DNA of 64,000 bases, from contig NZ_JAQMWP010000003.1 in assembly GCF_030403745.1 (NCBI RefSeq), positions 372,001 through 436,000 on the forward strand. The letters are read 5' to 3'. The notes under the pieces are model-generated. The model was not told the DNA's origin. It did not search any database and saw only the letters and a program-made list of their open reading frames with translations. Made by a program: the position numbers and the translations under genes. Shown here piece after piece: positions 52,769-64,000 of this stretch (position 1 is its first letter; every line of letters starts with the position of its first letter). The stretch comes from Streptomyces sp. S.PB5 (GTDB lineage Bacteria > Actinomycetota > Actinomycetes > Streptomycetales > Streptomycetaceae).

Positions 52769-53881
52769 ATGTCGAAACTCGGCAATCTCGGCGCCCGACT
52801 GCACCGAGGCGAGGTCAGCTACGACTTCGTCGGCCACCGCAAGCTCTGGTACGGCATCTCGATCCTGATCACCATCACGGCCATCGTCGGCCTGGCGGTG
52901 CGCGGCCTGAACATGGGCATCGACTTCCAGGGCGGTGCCGTCTTCACGACCGAGAAGACGTCCGTCTCCGTCTCCCAGGCCGAGACGTACGCGGAAGAGG
53001 CCTCCGGCCACCCGGCGGTCGTGCAGAAGCTCGGTAACGGCACGCTGCGCATTCAGATCGCCGGCATGGACACCGCCCAGTCCGACCAGATCAAGAACCA
53101 GCTGGCCGAGGACTTCAAGGTCGACCCGGAGAAGATCGCCGCCGACCTCGTCGGCGCCACCTGGGGTGACCAGATCGCCAACAAGGCCTGGCAGGGCCTG
53201 GTGATCTTCATGATCCTGGTGGTGATCTATCTCGCGATCGCCTTCGAGTGGCGCATGGCCGTCGCGGCGCTCGTCGCACTGATCCACGACATCACCATCA
53301 CCGTCGGCATCTACGCCCTGGTGGGCTTCGAGGTCACGCCGGGCACGGTGATCGGTCTGCTGACCATCCTCGGTTACTCGCTCTACGACACGGTGGTCGT
53401 CTTCGACTCCCTCAAGGAGCAGACGAAGGACATCACCAAGCAGAACCGCTGGACCTACAGCGACATCGCCAACCGCTCGATCAACGGCACCCTGGTCCGC
53501 TCGATCAACACCACGGTGGTCGCGCTGCTGCCGGTGGCGGGCCTGCTGTTCATCGGTGGCGGCTTCCTCGGCGCGGGCACGCTCAACGACATCTCGCTGT
53601 CGCTGTTCGTCGGTCTCGCCGCCGGTGCGTACTCCTCGATCTTCATCGCCACGCCGCTCGTCGCCGACCTCAAGGAACTCGAGCCGCAGATGAAGGCCCT
53701 CAAGAAGCGGGTCCTGGCCAAGCGCGCCCAGGCCGGCGCCGAGGAGGAGCTCGCGGAGGCCCGGGACGAGACCCCGCACGACGACGAGGAGCCGGAGGAC
53801 GCCCACGCGGTCGTCGGCCCGCGCTCCCAGCCCGCCTCGCGCAGCCGGGGCCGTGGCCGACCCTCGGGGAAGCGTCGATGA
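52769..53881 (+). CDS. secF: Protein translocase subunit SecF
   Basis: The 370-residue protein has six spans and the SecF hallmarks GIDFQGGAVF after the first span and ILGYSLYDTVVVFDSLKE in the fourth. The C-terminal about 50 residues are charged and disordered. AAGGAGG at 52754-52760 fits the ATG at 52769 better than a GTG at 52763 that overlaps secD. The apt start overlaps its stop (ATGA). Confidence 0.96.
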   Translation: MSKLGNLGARLHRGEVSYDFVGHRKLWYGISILITITAIVGLAVRGLNMGIDFQGGAVFTTEKTSVSVSQAETYAEEASGHPAVVQKLGNGTLRIQIAGMDTAQSDQIKNQLAEDFKVDPEKIAADLVGATWGDQIANKAWQGLVIFMILVVIYLAIAFEWRMAVAALVALIHDITITVGIYALVGFEVTPGTVIGLLTILGYSLYDTVVVFDSLKEQTKDITKQNRWTYSDIANRSINGTLVRSINTTVVALLPVAGLLFIGGGFLGAGTLNDISLSLFVGLAAGAYSSIFIATPLVADLKELEPQMKALKKRVLAKRAQAGAEEELAEARDETPHDDEEPEDAHAVVGPRSQPASRSRGRGRPSGKRR

Positions 53882-54417
53882 CCGACATCAAGGAGCTGCT
53901 GCTCAGCCGCATCCGCGATGTGGCCGACTACCCGGAGCCGGGCGTGATGTTCAAGGACATCACCCCGCTCCTGGCGGACCCGGCCGCGTTCACCGCGCTC
54001 ACGGACGCCCTCGCGGAGATCGCCGAGCGCACCGGCGCCACCAAGGTCGTCGGCCTGGAGGCCCGCGGCTTCATCCTCGGCGCCCCGGTCGCCGTCCGCG
54101 CGGGCCTGGGCTTCATCCCCGTCCGCAAGGCGGGCAAGCTCCCCGGAGCGACCCTCGCCCAGGCGTACGACCTGGAGTACGGCTCGGCGGAGATCGAGGT
54201 CCACGCGGAGGACCTGTCGGCCGAGGACCGCGTCCTGATCGTCGACGACGTCCTGGCCACGGGCGGCACGGCAGAGGCCGCGATCCAGCTGATCCGCAGG
54301 GCGGGCGCCCAGGTGTCCGGCCTCGCGGTCCTCATGGAGCTCGGCTTCCTGGCGGGCCGCCCCCGTCTGGAACCGGCCCTGGAGGGCGCTCCGCTGGAAG
54401 CGCTGCTGGTGGTCTGA
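53878..54417 (+). CDS. apt: Adenine phosphoribosyltransferase
   Basis: The 179-residue enzyme has the PRPP-binding motif VLIVDDVLATGGTA, the N-terminal FKDITPLLADP and the flexible loop RKAGKLPG. It salvages adenine to AMP. It lies between secF and rel, as in Mycobacterium, and is coupled to secF by ATGA. Confidence 0.97.
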   Translation: MTDIKELLLSRIRDVADYPEPGVMFKDITPLLADPAAFTALTDALAEIAERTGATKVVGLEARGFILGAPVAVRAGLGFIPVRKAGKLPGATLAQAYDLEYGSAEIEVHAEDLSAEDRVLIVDDVLATGGTAEAAIQLIRRAGAQVSGLAVLMELGFLAGRPRLEPALEGAPLEALLVV

Positions 54418-54435
54418 GACCGACACAGGCCTTAC

Positions 54436-54474
54436 CGAAACGGCCGTCCCGGTACATCCGGGGCGGCCGTTTCG
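54436..54474 (+). terminator. Hairpin after apt
   Basis: cgaaacggccgtccc pairs with ggggcggccgtttcg (one mismatch) around a loop including tacatc. It separates the yajC-apt unit from rel. Confidence 0.65.
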
Positions 54475-54645
54475 CGCCCCCGCGGACAGCCCACGGACGG
54501 CCCTCGGAATGCCGGAGGCAGCCCCTCACGTTTCACCGGTAGACGTCCCTCACACCGGCCTGAAGGGGATCCCGAGCCGCAGGATCGCTACCATGGGGTC
54601 TCCGGAGCCTGATCGGGGGACCCGGTTCGCGCACGAGGAGTCCTC

Positions 54646-57186
<2,541 letters not shown>

Positions 57187-57190
57187 CAGG

Positions 57191-57245
57191 TCCTACGACG
57201 AGAAGGGCCCCGTACGTGATGTACGGGGCCCTTCTCGTCGTAGGA
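57191..57245. terminator. Perfect 25-bp stem terminator between rel and the DUF349 gene
   Basis: 57191-57215 is the exact reverse complement of 57221-57245, with loop gtgat. It is the longest perfect hairpin in the window and serves convergent genes on both strands. Confidence 0.9.
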
Positions 57246-57254
57246 GAGGCGACA

Positions 57255-58484
57255 CTAGCCGCCGAACTCCTGCAGACCCTTCAGAGCCTGGTCCAGCAGG
57301 GCCTGGCGGCCCTCCAGCTCGCGCTCCAGCTTGTCGGCGCGGGCGTTGTTGCCCTGGGCGCGGGCCTGCTCGATCTGGCCCTTGAGCTTGTCCACGGCGG
57401 CCTGGAGCTGACCGGTGAGACCCGCGGCACGCGCGCGTGCCTCCGGGTTCGTCCGGCGCCACTCGGCCTCCTCGGCCTCCTGGATCGCCCGCTCGACGGC
57501 GTGCATCCGGCCCTCGACCTTGGGACGCGCGTCGCGCGGGACGTGGCCGATGGCCTCCCAGCGCTCGTTGATCTGCCGGAACGCGGCACGCGCGGCCTTC
57601 AGGTCGGTGACCGGGAGGATCTTCTCGGCCTCCTCGGCCAGCTCCTCCTTGAGCTTGAGGTTCTCCGACTGCTCGGCGTCGCGCTCGGCGAAGACCGAGC
57701 TGCGGGCGGCGAAGAAGACGTCCTGGGCGCCGCGGAAGCGGTTCCACAGGTCGTCCTCGTGCTCGCGCTGGGCCCGGCCGGCGGCCTTCCACTCCGCCAT
57801 CAGCTCGCGGTAGCGGGCGGCCGTCGGCCCCCAGTCGGTGGAGTCGGACAGCGCCTCGGCCTCGGAGACCAGCCGTTCCTTGGTCTTGCGGGCCTCCTCG
57901 CGCTGCGCGTCCAGCGACGCGAAGTGCGCCTTGCGACGCTTGGAGAACGCCGAGCGGGCGTGCGAGAAGCGGTGCCACAGCTCGTCGTCGGACTTGCGGT
58001 CCAGACGCGGCAGACCCTTCCAGGTGTCCACCAGGGCCCGCAGCCGCTCACCGGCCGCCCGCCACTGGTCGGACTGCGCCAGCTCCTCGGCCTCGACGAC
58101 CAGTGCCTCCTTGGCGTGCCGGGCCTCGTCGGACTGCTTCGCGCGCTGCTGCTTGCGCTCCTCGCGGCGCTTGTCGACGGTCTCCACGAGCTTGTCCAGA
58201 CGCACCTTGAGGGCGTCCAGGTCACCGACCGCGTGATGGGCGTCGACCTGCTCACGGATGTGATCGATCGCGGCCTGCGCGTCCTTCGCCGACAGGTCGG
58301 TGGTCTTCACTCGCTTCTCGAGGAGGCCGATCTCGACAACCAGGCCCTCGTACTTGCGCTCGAAGTAGGCCAGCGCCTCCTCAGGGGAGCCGGCCTGCCA
58401 GGATCCGACGACCTGCTCGCCGTCGGCCGTACGCACGTACACGGTCCCCGTCTCGTCGACGCGGCCCCACGGGTCGCTGCTCAC
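57255..58484 (-). CDS. DUF349 repeat protein
   Basis: The 409-residue protein is almost wholly charged and helical. After an N-terminal beta part (WGRVDETGTVYVRTADGEQVV) it has a coiled-coil region and about three DUF349 repeats, each with a W-K/R-x2-G-R/pattern and DDELWHRF or EDDLWNRFRGAQD. DUF349 proteins are abundant in actinobacteria and have no settled role. GTG at 58484 follows GGAGGAGG; an in-frame ATG at 58511 lacks such a site. Convergent with rel. Confidence 0.92.
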   Translation of the reverse strand: MSSDPWGRVDETGTVYVRTADGEQVVGSWQAGSPEEALAYFERKYEGLVVEIGLLEKRVKTTDLSAKDAQAAIDHIREQVDAHHAVGDLDALKVRLDKLVETVDKRREERKQQRAKQSDEARHAKEALVVEAEELAQSDQWRAAGERLRALVDTWKGLPRLDRKSDDELWHRFSHARSAFSKRRKAHFASLDAQREEARKTKERLVSEAEALSDSTDWGPTAARYRELMAEWKAAGRAQREHEDDLWNRFRGAQDVFFAARSSVFAERDAEQSENLKLKEELAEEAEKILPVTDLKAARAAFRQINERWEAIGHVPRDARPKVEGRMHAVERAIQEAEEAEWRRTNPEARARAAGLTGQLQAAVDKLKGQIEQARAQGNNARADKLERELEGRQALLDQALKGLQEFGG

Positions 58485-58618
58485 AGCGCCTCCTCCACAT
58501 GATGCCTGCAAAGGGCTTCGGCGCCCCCGGCATCGTCCACAATTTCGTCACGGCCAACATAGGCGACCGGCGGGTTGCCTGTCCGCATCCCGCGCGACCG
58601 AAATTTCGCAGTTGGCGG

Positions 58619-59434
58619 TCAGGATTTGGTGACAGTCGCCTTGTTGATCACGACCGTCGCGTTCGGGGCACCGTCGCCCGCTCCGGTGCTCTCACCCGCG
58701 GCGGCGATCTTCTTCAGGACCGTCATGCCGGACTCGGAAACGGTACCGAACGGTGTGTAGCTCGGCGGCAGCTGACTGTCCTGGTAGACGAGGAAGAACT
58801 GGCTGCCGCCGGTGTGCGCCTGACCGGTGTTCGCCATCGCGATGGTGCCCGCCGGGTAGACGTTGTCCTTGAGGCTTTTGTCCTTGAGGTTCTCGTCCGG
58901 GATCGTGTAGCCGGGACCGCCGCTGCCGCTGCCCGTCGGGTCGCCGCACTGCAGCACGTAGATGCCGTTGGTGGTGAGCCGGTGGCACTTGGTGTGGTCG
59001 AAGTAGCCCTTCGACGCGAGGAAACTGAACGAGTTGACGGTGTGCGGGGCCGCCTTCGTCTTCAGCGCGATGTCAATGTCACCGCACGTCGTGGCGAGCT
59101 TCATCGTGTAGGAGGCCGCCTTGTCGATGGTCATCGACGGCTCCTTCTTCCACGTCGCCGTCTTGACCTTGCCCTTCGCGGCCTTCTCGCACGGATCCGC
59201 GACGGCGCTGGGCGTCGTGTCCGCGGTGGCGCTCGCGTTGGCCTTGTCGTCACCGTCGTCCTTGAGGACGCCGGTCGTGTAGAGGGCGAGACTGCCCACC
59301 AGGATCACGCCGAGCACCGACGCGATCACGGAGTTGCGCATGCGGGCCTTGCGCCGCGCGGCCGTGCGCCGCTGCTGCTGCCGCAGAAACTTCTCCCGGG
59401 CGAGCTGCCGCTTCCGCTGTTCCTGGGTGACCAC
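58619..59434 (-). CDS. Membrane-anchored cyclophilin-type peptidyl-prolyl isomerase
   Basis: The 271-residue protein has a very basic cytoplasmic N-terminus (QRKRQLAREKFLRQQQRR), one span (VIASVLGVILVGSLALYTTG) and an external cyclophilin domain. PHTVNSFSFLASKGYF, CHRLTTNGIYVLQCGDPTG and GSQFFLVYQDS are cyclophilin blocks, though the catalytic Arg region (normally FHRV) reads CHRL. It corresponds to Rv2582 ppiB, in the same rel-hisS context. The GTG at 59434 has GAGGAGAGAA upstream. It would assist folding of exported proteins. Confidence 0.93.
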   Translation of the reverse strand: MVTQEQRKRQLAREKFLRQQQRRTAARRKARMRNSVIASVLGVILVGSLALYTTGVLKDDGDDKANASATADTTPSAVADPCEKAAKGKVKTATWKKEPSMTIDKAASYTMKLATTCGDIDIALKTKAAPHTVNSFSFLASKGYFDHTKCHRLTTNGIYVLQCGDPTGSGSGGPGYTIPDENLKDKSLKDNVYPAGTIAMANTGQAHTGGSQFFLVYQDSQLPPSYTPFGTVSESGMTVLKKIAAAGESTGAGDGAPNATVVINKATVTKS

Positions 59435-59625
59435 CGGGTTCTCTCCTCATGCGTCTCGTACGCCTGCTGGGACGCCTGCGTCTTGTGAGCCGACCGCGTG
59501 CGTGTGCCCCGTACCGTATATGGGTTCGCTGAGGAAACGGCAGCGCCGGTAGGCTCTGACCACAGGCGCAGCCGATTTTTAAGCCCGCCCTCAGTCCGCA
59601 CTTATCGACACAACGAAGGACGATC

Positions 59626-60339
59626 GTGCTCATTGCCGGGTTCCCCGCCGGGGCCTGGGGGACGAACTGTTATCTCGTCGCCCCCGCCGCCGGTGAGGAG
59701 TGCGTGATCATCGACCCGGGCCATCAGGCCGCCCAGGGAGTCGAAGAGGCGCTGAAGAAGCATCGGCTCAAGCCCGTCGCCGTCGTCCTCACCCACGGCC
59801 ACATCGACCATGTGGCCTCGGTCGTCCCGGTCTGCGGTGCGCACGACGTACCGGCGTGGATCCACCCCGAGGACCGGTACATGATGGCCGACCCGGAGAA
59901 GGCGCTCGGCCGCTCCATCGGGATGCCGCTCATGGGCGAGCTGACCGTGGGGGAGCCGGACGACGTGAAGGAGCTCACCGACGGCGCGCGGCTGGCGCTC
60001 GCCGGGCTGGAGTTCTCCGTCGCGCACGCGCCGGGCCATACCAAGGGGTCGGTGACCTTCCAGATGCCCGAGACGACCGACATCCCGTCGGTCTTCTTCT
60101 CCGGGGATCTGCTCTTCGCCGGCTCCATCGGACGCACCGACCTGCCCGGCGGTGACATGGCCGAGATGCTCGACTCGCTGGCCCGCGTGTGCCTGCCGCT
60201 CGACGACTCGACCGTGGTGCTGTCCGGCCACGGCCCCCAGACGACCATCGGCCAGGAGCGCGCCACCAACCCGTATCTGCGGCAGGTGGCCGCCGGCCAG
60301 GGAGCGGGTTCGAGCACCCCTCCCCGACGAGGAATGTGA
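59626..60339 (+). CDS. MBL-fold metallo-hydrolase (glyoxalase II-like)
   Basis: The 237-residue protein has the metal-binding THGHIDH motif, AHAPGHTKGS, FFSGDLLFAG and the final GHGPQTT, the complete dinuclear zinc set of the glyoxalase II subgroup. It stands 12 bp before hisS, as in Mycobacterium (Rv2581c). The substrate is unknown; hydroxyacylglutathione is unlikely because actinobacteria use mycothiol. GTG at 59626 follows GAAGGA. Confidence 0.92.
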   Translation: MLIAGFPAGAWGTNCYLVAPAAGEECVIIDPGHQAAQGVEEALKKHRLKPVAVVLTHGHIDHVASVVPVCGAHDVPAWIHPEDRYMMADPEKALGRSIGMPLMGELTVGEPDDVKELTDGARLALAGLEFSVAHAPGHTKGSVTFQMPETTDIPSVFFSGDLLFAGSIGRTDLPGGDMAEMLDSLARVCLPLDDSTVVLSGHGPQTTIGQERATNPYLRQVAAGQGAGSSTPPRRGM

Positions 60340-60351
60340 CGAGAGACTTCC

Positions 60352-61614
60352 GTGAGCACCTTCAAGGCCCCCAAGGGCACGTACGACCTCATCCCGCCGG
60401 ACAGCGCCAAGTTCCTGGCGGTCCGCGAGGCGATCGCCTCGCCTCTGCGCACCTCCGGCTACGGCTACATCGAGACGCCCGGCTTCGAGAACGTGGAGCT
60501 CTTCGCGCGCGGTGTCGGTGAGTCCACCGACATCGTGACCAAGGAGATGTACGCCTTCGAGACCAAGGGCGGCGACAGGCTTGCCCTGCGCCCCGAGGGC
60601 ACGGCGTCCGTGCTGCGCGCGGCGCTGGAGGCGAACCTGCACAAGGCGGGCAACCTCCCCGTCAAGCTCTGGTACTCCGGCTCGTACTACCGCTACGAGC
60701 GCCCCCAGAAGGGCCGTTACCGGCACTTCTCCCAGGTCGGCGCCGAGGCGATCGGTGCCGAGGACCCGGCGATCGACGCCGAGCTGATCATCCTCGCCGA
60801 CCAGGCGTACCGCTCGCTGGGCCTGCGTGACTTCCGCATCCTGCTGAACAGCCTGGGCGACAAGGAGTGCCGTCCGGTGTACCGGGAGGCGCTGCAGAAC
60901 TTCCTCCGGGGGCTCGACCTCGACGAGGAGACCCTGCGCCGCGCGGAGATCAACCCGCTGCGGGTCCTGGACGACAAGCGCGAGGCGGTCCAGAAGCAGC
61001 TGGGCGACGCCCCGCTCCTGCGTGACTACCTCTGCGACGCCTGCAAGGCGTACCACGAGGAGGTCCGCGAGCTGATCACCGCGGCGGGCGTCGCCTTCGA
61101 GGACGACCCCAAGCTGGTCCGCGGCCTCGACTACTACACCCGTACGACCTTCGAGTTCGTCCACGACGGTCTGGGCTCCCAGTCCGCGGTGGGCGGCGGC
61201 GGCCGCTACGACGGCCTGTCGGAGATGATCGGCGGCCCGGCACTCCCGTCGGTGGGCTGGGCGCTGGGTGTCGACCGCACGGTTCTGGCCCTGGAGGCGG
61301 AGGGCATCGAGCTCGAACTCCCCTCCACGACCAGCGTCTTCGCGGTCCCGCTCGGCGACGAGGCCCGCCGCGTCCTCTTCGCCAAGGTCACCGAGCTCCG
61401 CAAGGTCGGTATCGCCGCCGACTTCTCCTTCGGCGCCAAGGGGCTCAAGGGCGCGATGAAGAACGCCAACCGCAGCGGGGCCCGCTACACGGTGGTCGCC
61501 GGTGAGCGCGACCTCGCCGAGGGTGTGGTCCAGCTCAAGGACATGGAGTCCGGCGAGCAGACGGCGATCGGCGTGAACGAGATCGTGGCGGAGCTGGAGG
61601 CCCGGCTCGGCTAG
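60352..61614 (+). CDS. hisS: Histidyl-tRNA synthetase
   Basis: The 420-residue class II synthetase starts [15 protein letters not shown], has motif 2 ([20 protein letters not shown]), the histidine-A motif [15 protein letters not shown], motif 3 ([16 protein letters not shown]) and a C-terminal anticodon-binding domain. It charges tRNA-His. GTG at 60352; co-transcribed with the MBL gene. Confidence 0.98.
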   Translation: MSTFKAPKGTYDLIPPDSAKFLAVREAIASPLRTSGYGYIETPGFENVELFARGVGESTDIVTKEMYAFETKGGDRLALRPEGTASVLRAALEANLHKAGNLPVKLWYSGSYYRYERPQKGRYRHFSQVGAEAIGAEDPAIDAELIILADQAYRSLGLRDFRILLNSLGDKECRPVYREALQNFLRGLDLDEETLRRAEINPLRVLDDKREAVQKQLGDAPLLRDYLCDACKAYHEEVRELITAAGVAFEDDPKLVRGLDYYTRTTFEFVHDGLGSQSAVGGGGRYDGLSEMIGGPALPSVGWALGVDRTVLALEAEGIELELPSTTSVFAVPLGDEARRVLFAKVTELRKVGIAADFSFGAKGLKGAMKNANRSGARYTVVAGERDLAEGVVQLKDMESGEQTAIGVNEIVAELEARLG

Positions 61615-61675
61615 TACGACGAGTGCGACGCGCGAGCGAGGTGCCGGGTGCCTTCCGAGGTATCCGGCGCCTTCG

Positions 61676-62302
61676 TCATCGGTCCAGCAACCCCAACCGC
61701 ATCGCACTCGTCACCGCCGCGGTCCGATCGTCGACGCCGAGTTTCCCGAACGCCCGCAGCAAGTGCGTCTTCACCGTCGACTCCCCGATGTACAACCGTC
61801 GCCCGATCTCCGCGTTGGTGCACCCCTCCGCCACCAGCCGCAGCACCGCCGTCTCCCGCTCCGACAGCCGTGGCCGCTCCGGCCTGGTCCGCAGCTGGTC
61901 CACCAGCCGGGCCGCCACCGACGGCGCCAGCACGGTCTCGCCACGCGCGGCGGCCCGTACCGCGTCCGCCAGTTCACCGCGGGGCAGGTCCTTCAGCAGG
62001 TAGCCCGCCGCCCCCGCCTCCACGGCCCGCAGGATGTCCCGGTCGGTCTCGTACGTCGTCAGGACGATCACCCGGCATCCCAGTCCCGCCGCGGCCATCC
62101 GCTCGATCGAGTCCACACCCCCGCCGCCCGGCATCCGCAGGTCCATCAGCAAGATGTCGGGCCGCAGCTCCGCCGCAAGGGCCTCGGCCTGCGGTCCGCT
62201 GGCCGCGTCGGCGATCACGTCGAGGTCGGGTTCGGCACTCAGCATGGCCCGCAGCCCCTCCCGTACGACGGGGTGGTCGTCGGCCAGGACGATCCGGATC
62301 AT
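61676..62302 (-). CDS. LuxR-type response regulator
   Basis: The 208-residue NarL-family regulator has a receiver domain (IRIVLADDHPVVREGL, phosphate-acceptor Asp in ILLMDLRMPGG, Lys in GYLLKDLPRG) and a C-terminal LuxR helix-turn-helix (LSERETAVLRLVAEG, TNAEIGRRLYIGESTVKTHL). The start overlaps the histidine kinase stop (ATGA), so the pair is coupled. Its target is probably the operon with the ABC permease. CGGGAG precedes the ATG. Confidence 0.95.
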   Translation of the reverse strand: MIRIVLADDHPVVREGLRAMLSAEPDLDVIADAASGPQAEALAAELRPDILLMDLRMPGGGGVDSIERMAAAGLGCRVIVLTTYETDRDILRAVEAGAAGYLLKDLPRGELADAVRAAARGETVLAPSVAARLVDQLRTRPERPRLSERETAVLRLVAEGCTNAEIGRRLYIGESTVKTHLLRAFGKLGVDDRTAAVTSAMRLGLLDR

Positions 62303-63510
62303 GTGGAACTCCCGAGGGGCGGTACAGGCGGTACTGGCAGCCGGACGGTCACCGTCGTGCCGTCTCCCGGCGTGCTGTGGATCATCGCAGTCCCGCCGAC
62401 CTCCGCGGCCCGGGCGCGGAGCCCCGCCAGGCCGTATCCGTCGGTCGCGGAGGACGGGTCGAAGCCGTTGCCGTCGTCCCGTACGGACACGGTGAGCGAC
62501 GAGTCGGCGTACGCCAGGGCGATCCCGACGGCGGCCGAACTCCCCGCGTGCTTGCGGGCGTTCGACAGCGCCTCCTGGCAGGAGCGCAGGGCCACCACCT
62601 CGGGACCGGCCGACAGGGGACGCACCGGCCCGGTCACCTCCAGCGTCGCCTCGTGGCGGGCGGCCAGGCGGCGGAACGCGTCCGGCAGCGAGGCACCGTC
62701 GAGGTCGACCGGCGCCGCCCCGGCGACCAGCGCACGGGCCTCGGCGAGGTTCTGACGAGCCGTCTCGTCCATCAGGGCGAGATGCCTGCGGGCCTGCGGA
62801 ACATCGCACTCCAGCTCGGCCTCCACCGCCTGGACCAGCATCAGCAGACTGGTGAAGCCCTGGGCGAGCGTGTCGTGGATCTCCCGCGCCATCCGTTCGC
62901 GCTCGGCCAGCGCCCCGTGGGCCGCCGACAGCCGCGACACCTCGTGCCGGCTCGCATCCAGCTCCGCGATCAGCTCGGCCCGCTCCTGGCTCTGCTCGAT
63001 GACGCGGATGATCCAGGTTCCGATGGCCGCCGAGAAGATGAACGAGACCACGGCGAACAGCCCGTTGAAGAAGACGTCCTGGCCGCTGGGCCACCACAGC
63101 AGCGCCCAGCCCGCCACCGGCAGGAAGTTGATCACCGCGACGGTCGCCAGTGCCCACCGGATCCGCAGGGTCATGAAGCACTGCGGGACCAGCGCGAAGG
63201 TCATCACACGGGTCTCGCCGACGAGGATCGCCGACGGCAGGAACAGCGCCAGCATCGTCAGCAGGTAGGCGAGGGCCCGCCGTTCGTCCGGCGGATCACC
63301 GCAGAGAATGGGGCGCCCCACCACCACGTACAACGGGATCAACGGGGACAGCAGCACCGCGGCGGCCACGCGGACCGGCCACCCCGGCTCTCCCGCGCCG
63401 AGCACGTAGAGCAGGGTGGCCACCCAGATCAGCGCGAAGTACGTGTCCCAGAGCCGGAAGGAGCGCTCCCAGGCGTAGGCACCGCCGCCGGCTCCGGAAC
63501 GGTCCCTCAT
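62299..63510 (-). CDS. NarL-type sensor histidine kinase
   Basis: The 403-residue kinase has about six predicted spans in the first 190 residues, a short coiled linker, a HisKA_3 dimerisation domain with the phospho-accepting His in REIHDTLAQGF, and a HATPase domain (CQEALSNARKHA, DDGNGFDP, GYGLAGLRARA). There is no obvious external sensor domain, so it may sense membrane stress or a partner transporter. The ATG at 63510 overlaps the permease stop, and its own stop overlaps the regulator start. Confidence 0.94.
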   Translation of the reverse strand: MRDRSGAGGGAYAWERSFRLWDTYFALIWVATLLYVLGAGEPGWPVRVAAAVLLSPLIPLYVVVGRPILCGDPPDERRALAYLLTMLALFLPSAILVGETRVMTFALVPQCFMTLRIRWALATVAVINFLPVAGWALLWWPSGQDVFFNGLFAVVSFIFSAAIGTWIIRVIEQSQERAELIAELDASRHEVSRLSAAHGALAERERMAREIHDTLAQGFTSLLMLVQAVEAELECDVPQARRHLALMDETARQNLAEARALVAGAAPVDLDGASLPDAFRRLAARHEATLEVTGPVRPLSAGPEVVALRSCQEALSNARKHAGSSAAVGIALAYADSSLTVSVRDDGNGFDPSSATDGYGLAGLRARAAEVGGTAMIHSTPGDGTTVTVRLPVPPVPPLGSST

Positions 63511-64000
63511 CCCTCGCGCCGGTTCTTCCACCGAAAGGTCAGCAGACACAGCACCAATCCTCCGACGCACCAGGCCGCCAGGACCAGGGCGATACGGCCG
63601 AACTCCCAACTGCCCGTCTGTTCGAGGATCTGCGCCGAGTCCGGCAGGAACACCCCGCGCAGCCCCTGGCACATCCACTTCAGCGGGAACAGGGCGCCGA
63701 TGTTCAGCATCCAGTCGGGGATCGTGTCGATCGCGATGTACACCCCGGAGATGAACTGCAGGACCAGGAACGGCAGTACGACCACGGAGGTCGCGCTCTT
63801 GCCGGACTTGGGGACCGAGCTGATCGCGATGCCGAGCAGGGCGCAGGCCGTCAGTCCGAGGACGAAGATCCAGGCGAAGTGGAACCAGCGCGTCGCGTCC
63901 GAGGGCAGATCCACGTCGTAGAGCGTCGTGCCCACGAGGAGGAGGATCGCCGTCTCCATCAGGCCCGTCACCAGAACCAGCCAGATCTTGCCGAGGAAGT
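63507..64000 (-). CDS. ABC-2 type transporter permease, C-terminal part (partial)
   Basis: The reading frame runs off the window's right edge. About 164 codons are visible, with about five membrane segments: residues like IWLVLVTGLMETAILLLVG, AWIFVLGLTACALLGIAIS and PFLVLQFISGVYIAI. The short loop DTIPDWMLNIGALFPLKWM and final ALVLAAWCVGGLVLCLLTF are typical of the DrrB/ABC-2 family that exports drugs or lipids. The ATPase partner is probably just outside. It is coupled to the histidine kinase, a common export/self-sensing arrangement. Confidence 0.9.
   Translation of the reverse strand, partial: FLGKIWLVLVTGLMETAILLLVGTTLYDVDLPSDATRWFHFAWIFVLGLTACALLGIAISSVPKSGKSATSVVVLPFLVLQFISGVYIAIDTIPDWMLNIGALFPLKWMCQGLRGVFLPDSAQILEQTGSWEFGRIALVLAAWCVGGLVLCLLTFRWKNRREG

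Overview
This is a high-GC actinobacterial chromosome segment, almost certainly Streptomyces. The codon use is extremely GC-biased and GTG/TTG starts are frequent. It carries ssgB (a sporulation gene restricted to morphologically complex actinomycetes), Streptomyces-type intergenic repeats, and a largely conserved core gene order. No phage, IS element, CRISPR array or resistance island is visible; nearly all of the window is ordinary core chromosome.

Left part (1-21.4 kb): the 3' end of a MetQ-like lipoprotein gene, which needs one base removed to read correctly, is followed by a GNAT gene. A cobalamin/siroheme group follows: cbiET/cobL, a giant BluB-CobT fusion with a long Lys/Arg-free N-terminal region, a roughly 30-bp tandem repeat, and cobA/cysG. 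Then come a SpoU-type RNA methylase, a NUDIX gene, a Ser/Thr kinase, small hypothetical genes, an APH-like kinase, a zinc-ribbon protein and a five-gene tRNA array (Gly-Cys-Val-Val-Val, minus strand). Next are pabB-pabC, a GNAT gene, a DsbA-like oxidoreductase, small membrane proteins, a CGNR regulator, ssgB and a PGPGW membrane protein.

Middle (21.4-34.3 kb): two identical tRNA-Val(CAC) genes bracket a sugar ABC importer (substrate-binding protein plus two permeases, no ATPase), a YesL-like protein and a secreted exo-rhamnogalacturonan-lyase-like (YetA/PL26) protein. The set is preceded by a clear promoter and LacI-type operator-like palindromes. A large multi-spanning membrane protein and a START-fold protein are also inside this bracket. 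After it come a DEDDh exonuclease and a coupled pair made of a DUF4365 protein and an unknown partner.

Right part (34.3-61.6 kb): the classic actinobacterial block thrS - HIT - pgsA - PIM acyltransferase - pimA - (LemA-like) - pdxS - pdxT - yebC - ruvCAB - yajC - secD - secF - apt - rel - DUF349 - ppi - MBL hydrolase - hisS. It combines phosphatidylinositol mannoside synthesis, PLP synthesis, Holliday-junction processing, Sec accessory export, purine salvage and (p)ppGpp metabolism. Two minus-strand genes (an unknown membrane protein and an EF-G-like GTPase with an altered G4 motif) interrupt it between HIT and pgsA, and a K+-channel-like gene lies between thrS and HIT. The window ends with a two-component system translationally coupled to an ABC-2 permease that runs off the edge.

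Start sites were chosen from ribosome-binding sites, overlaps and family length; functions are from motif recognition only.
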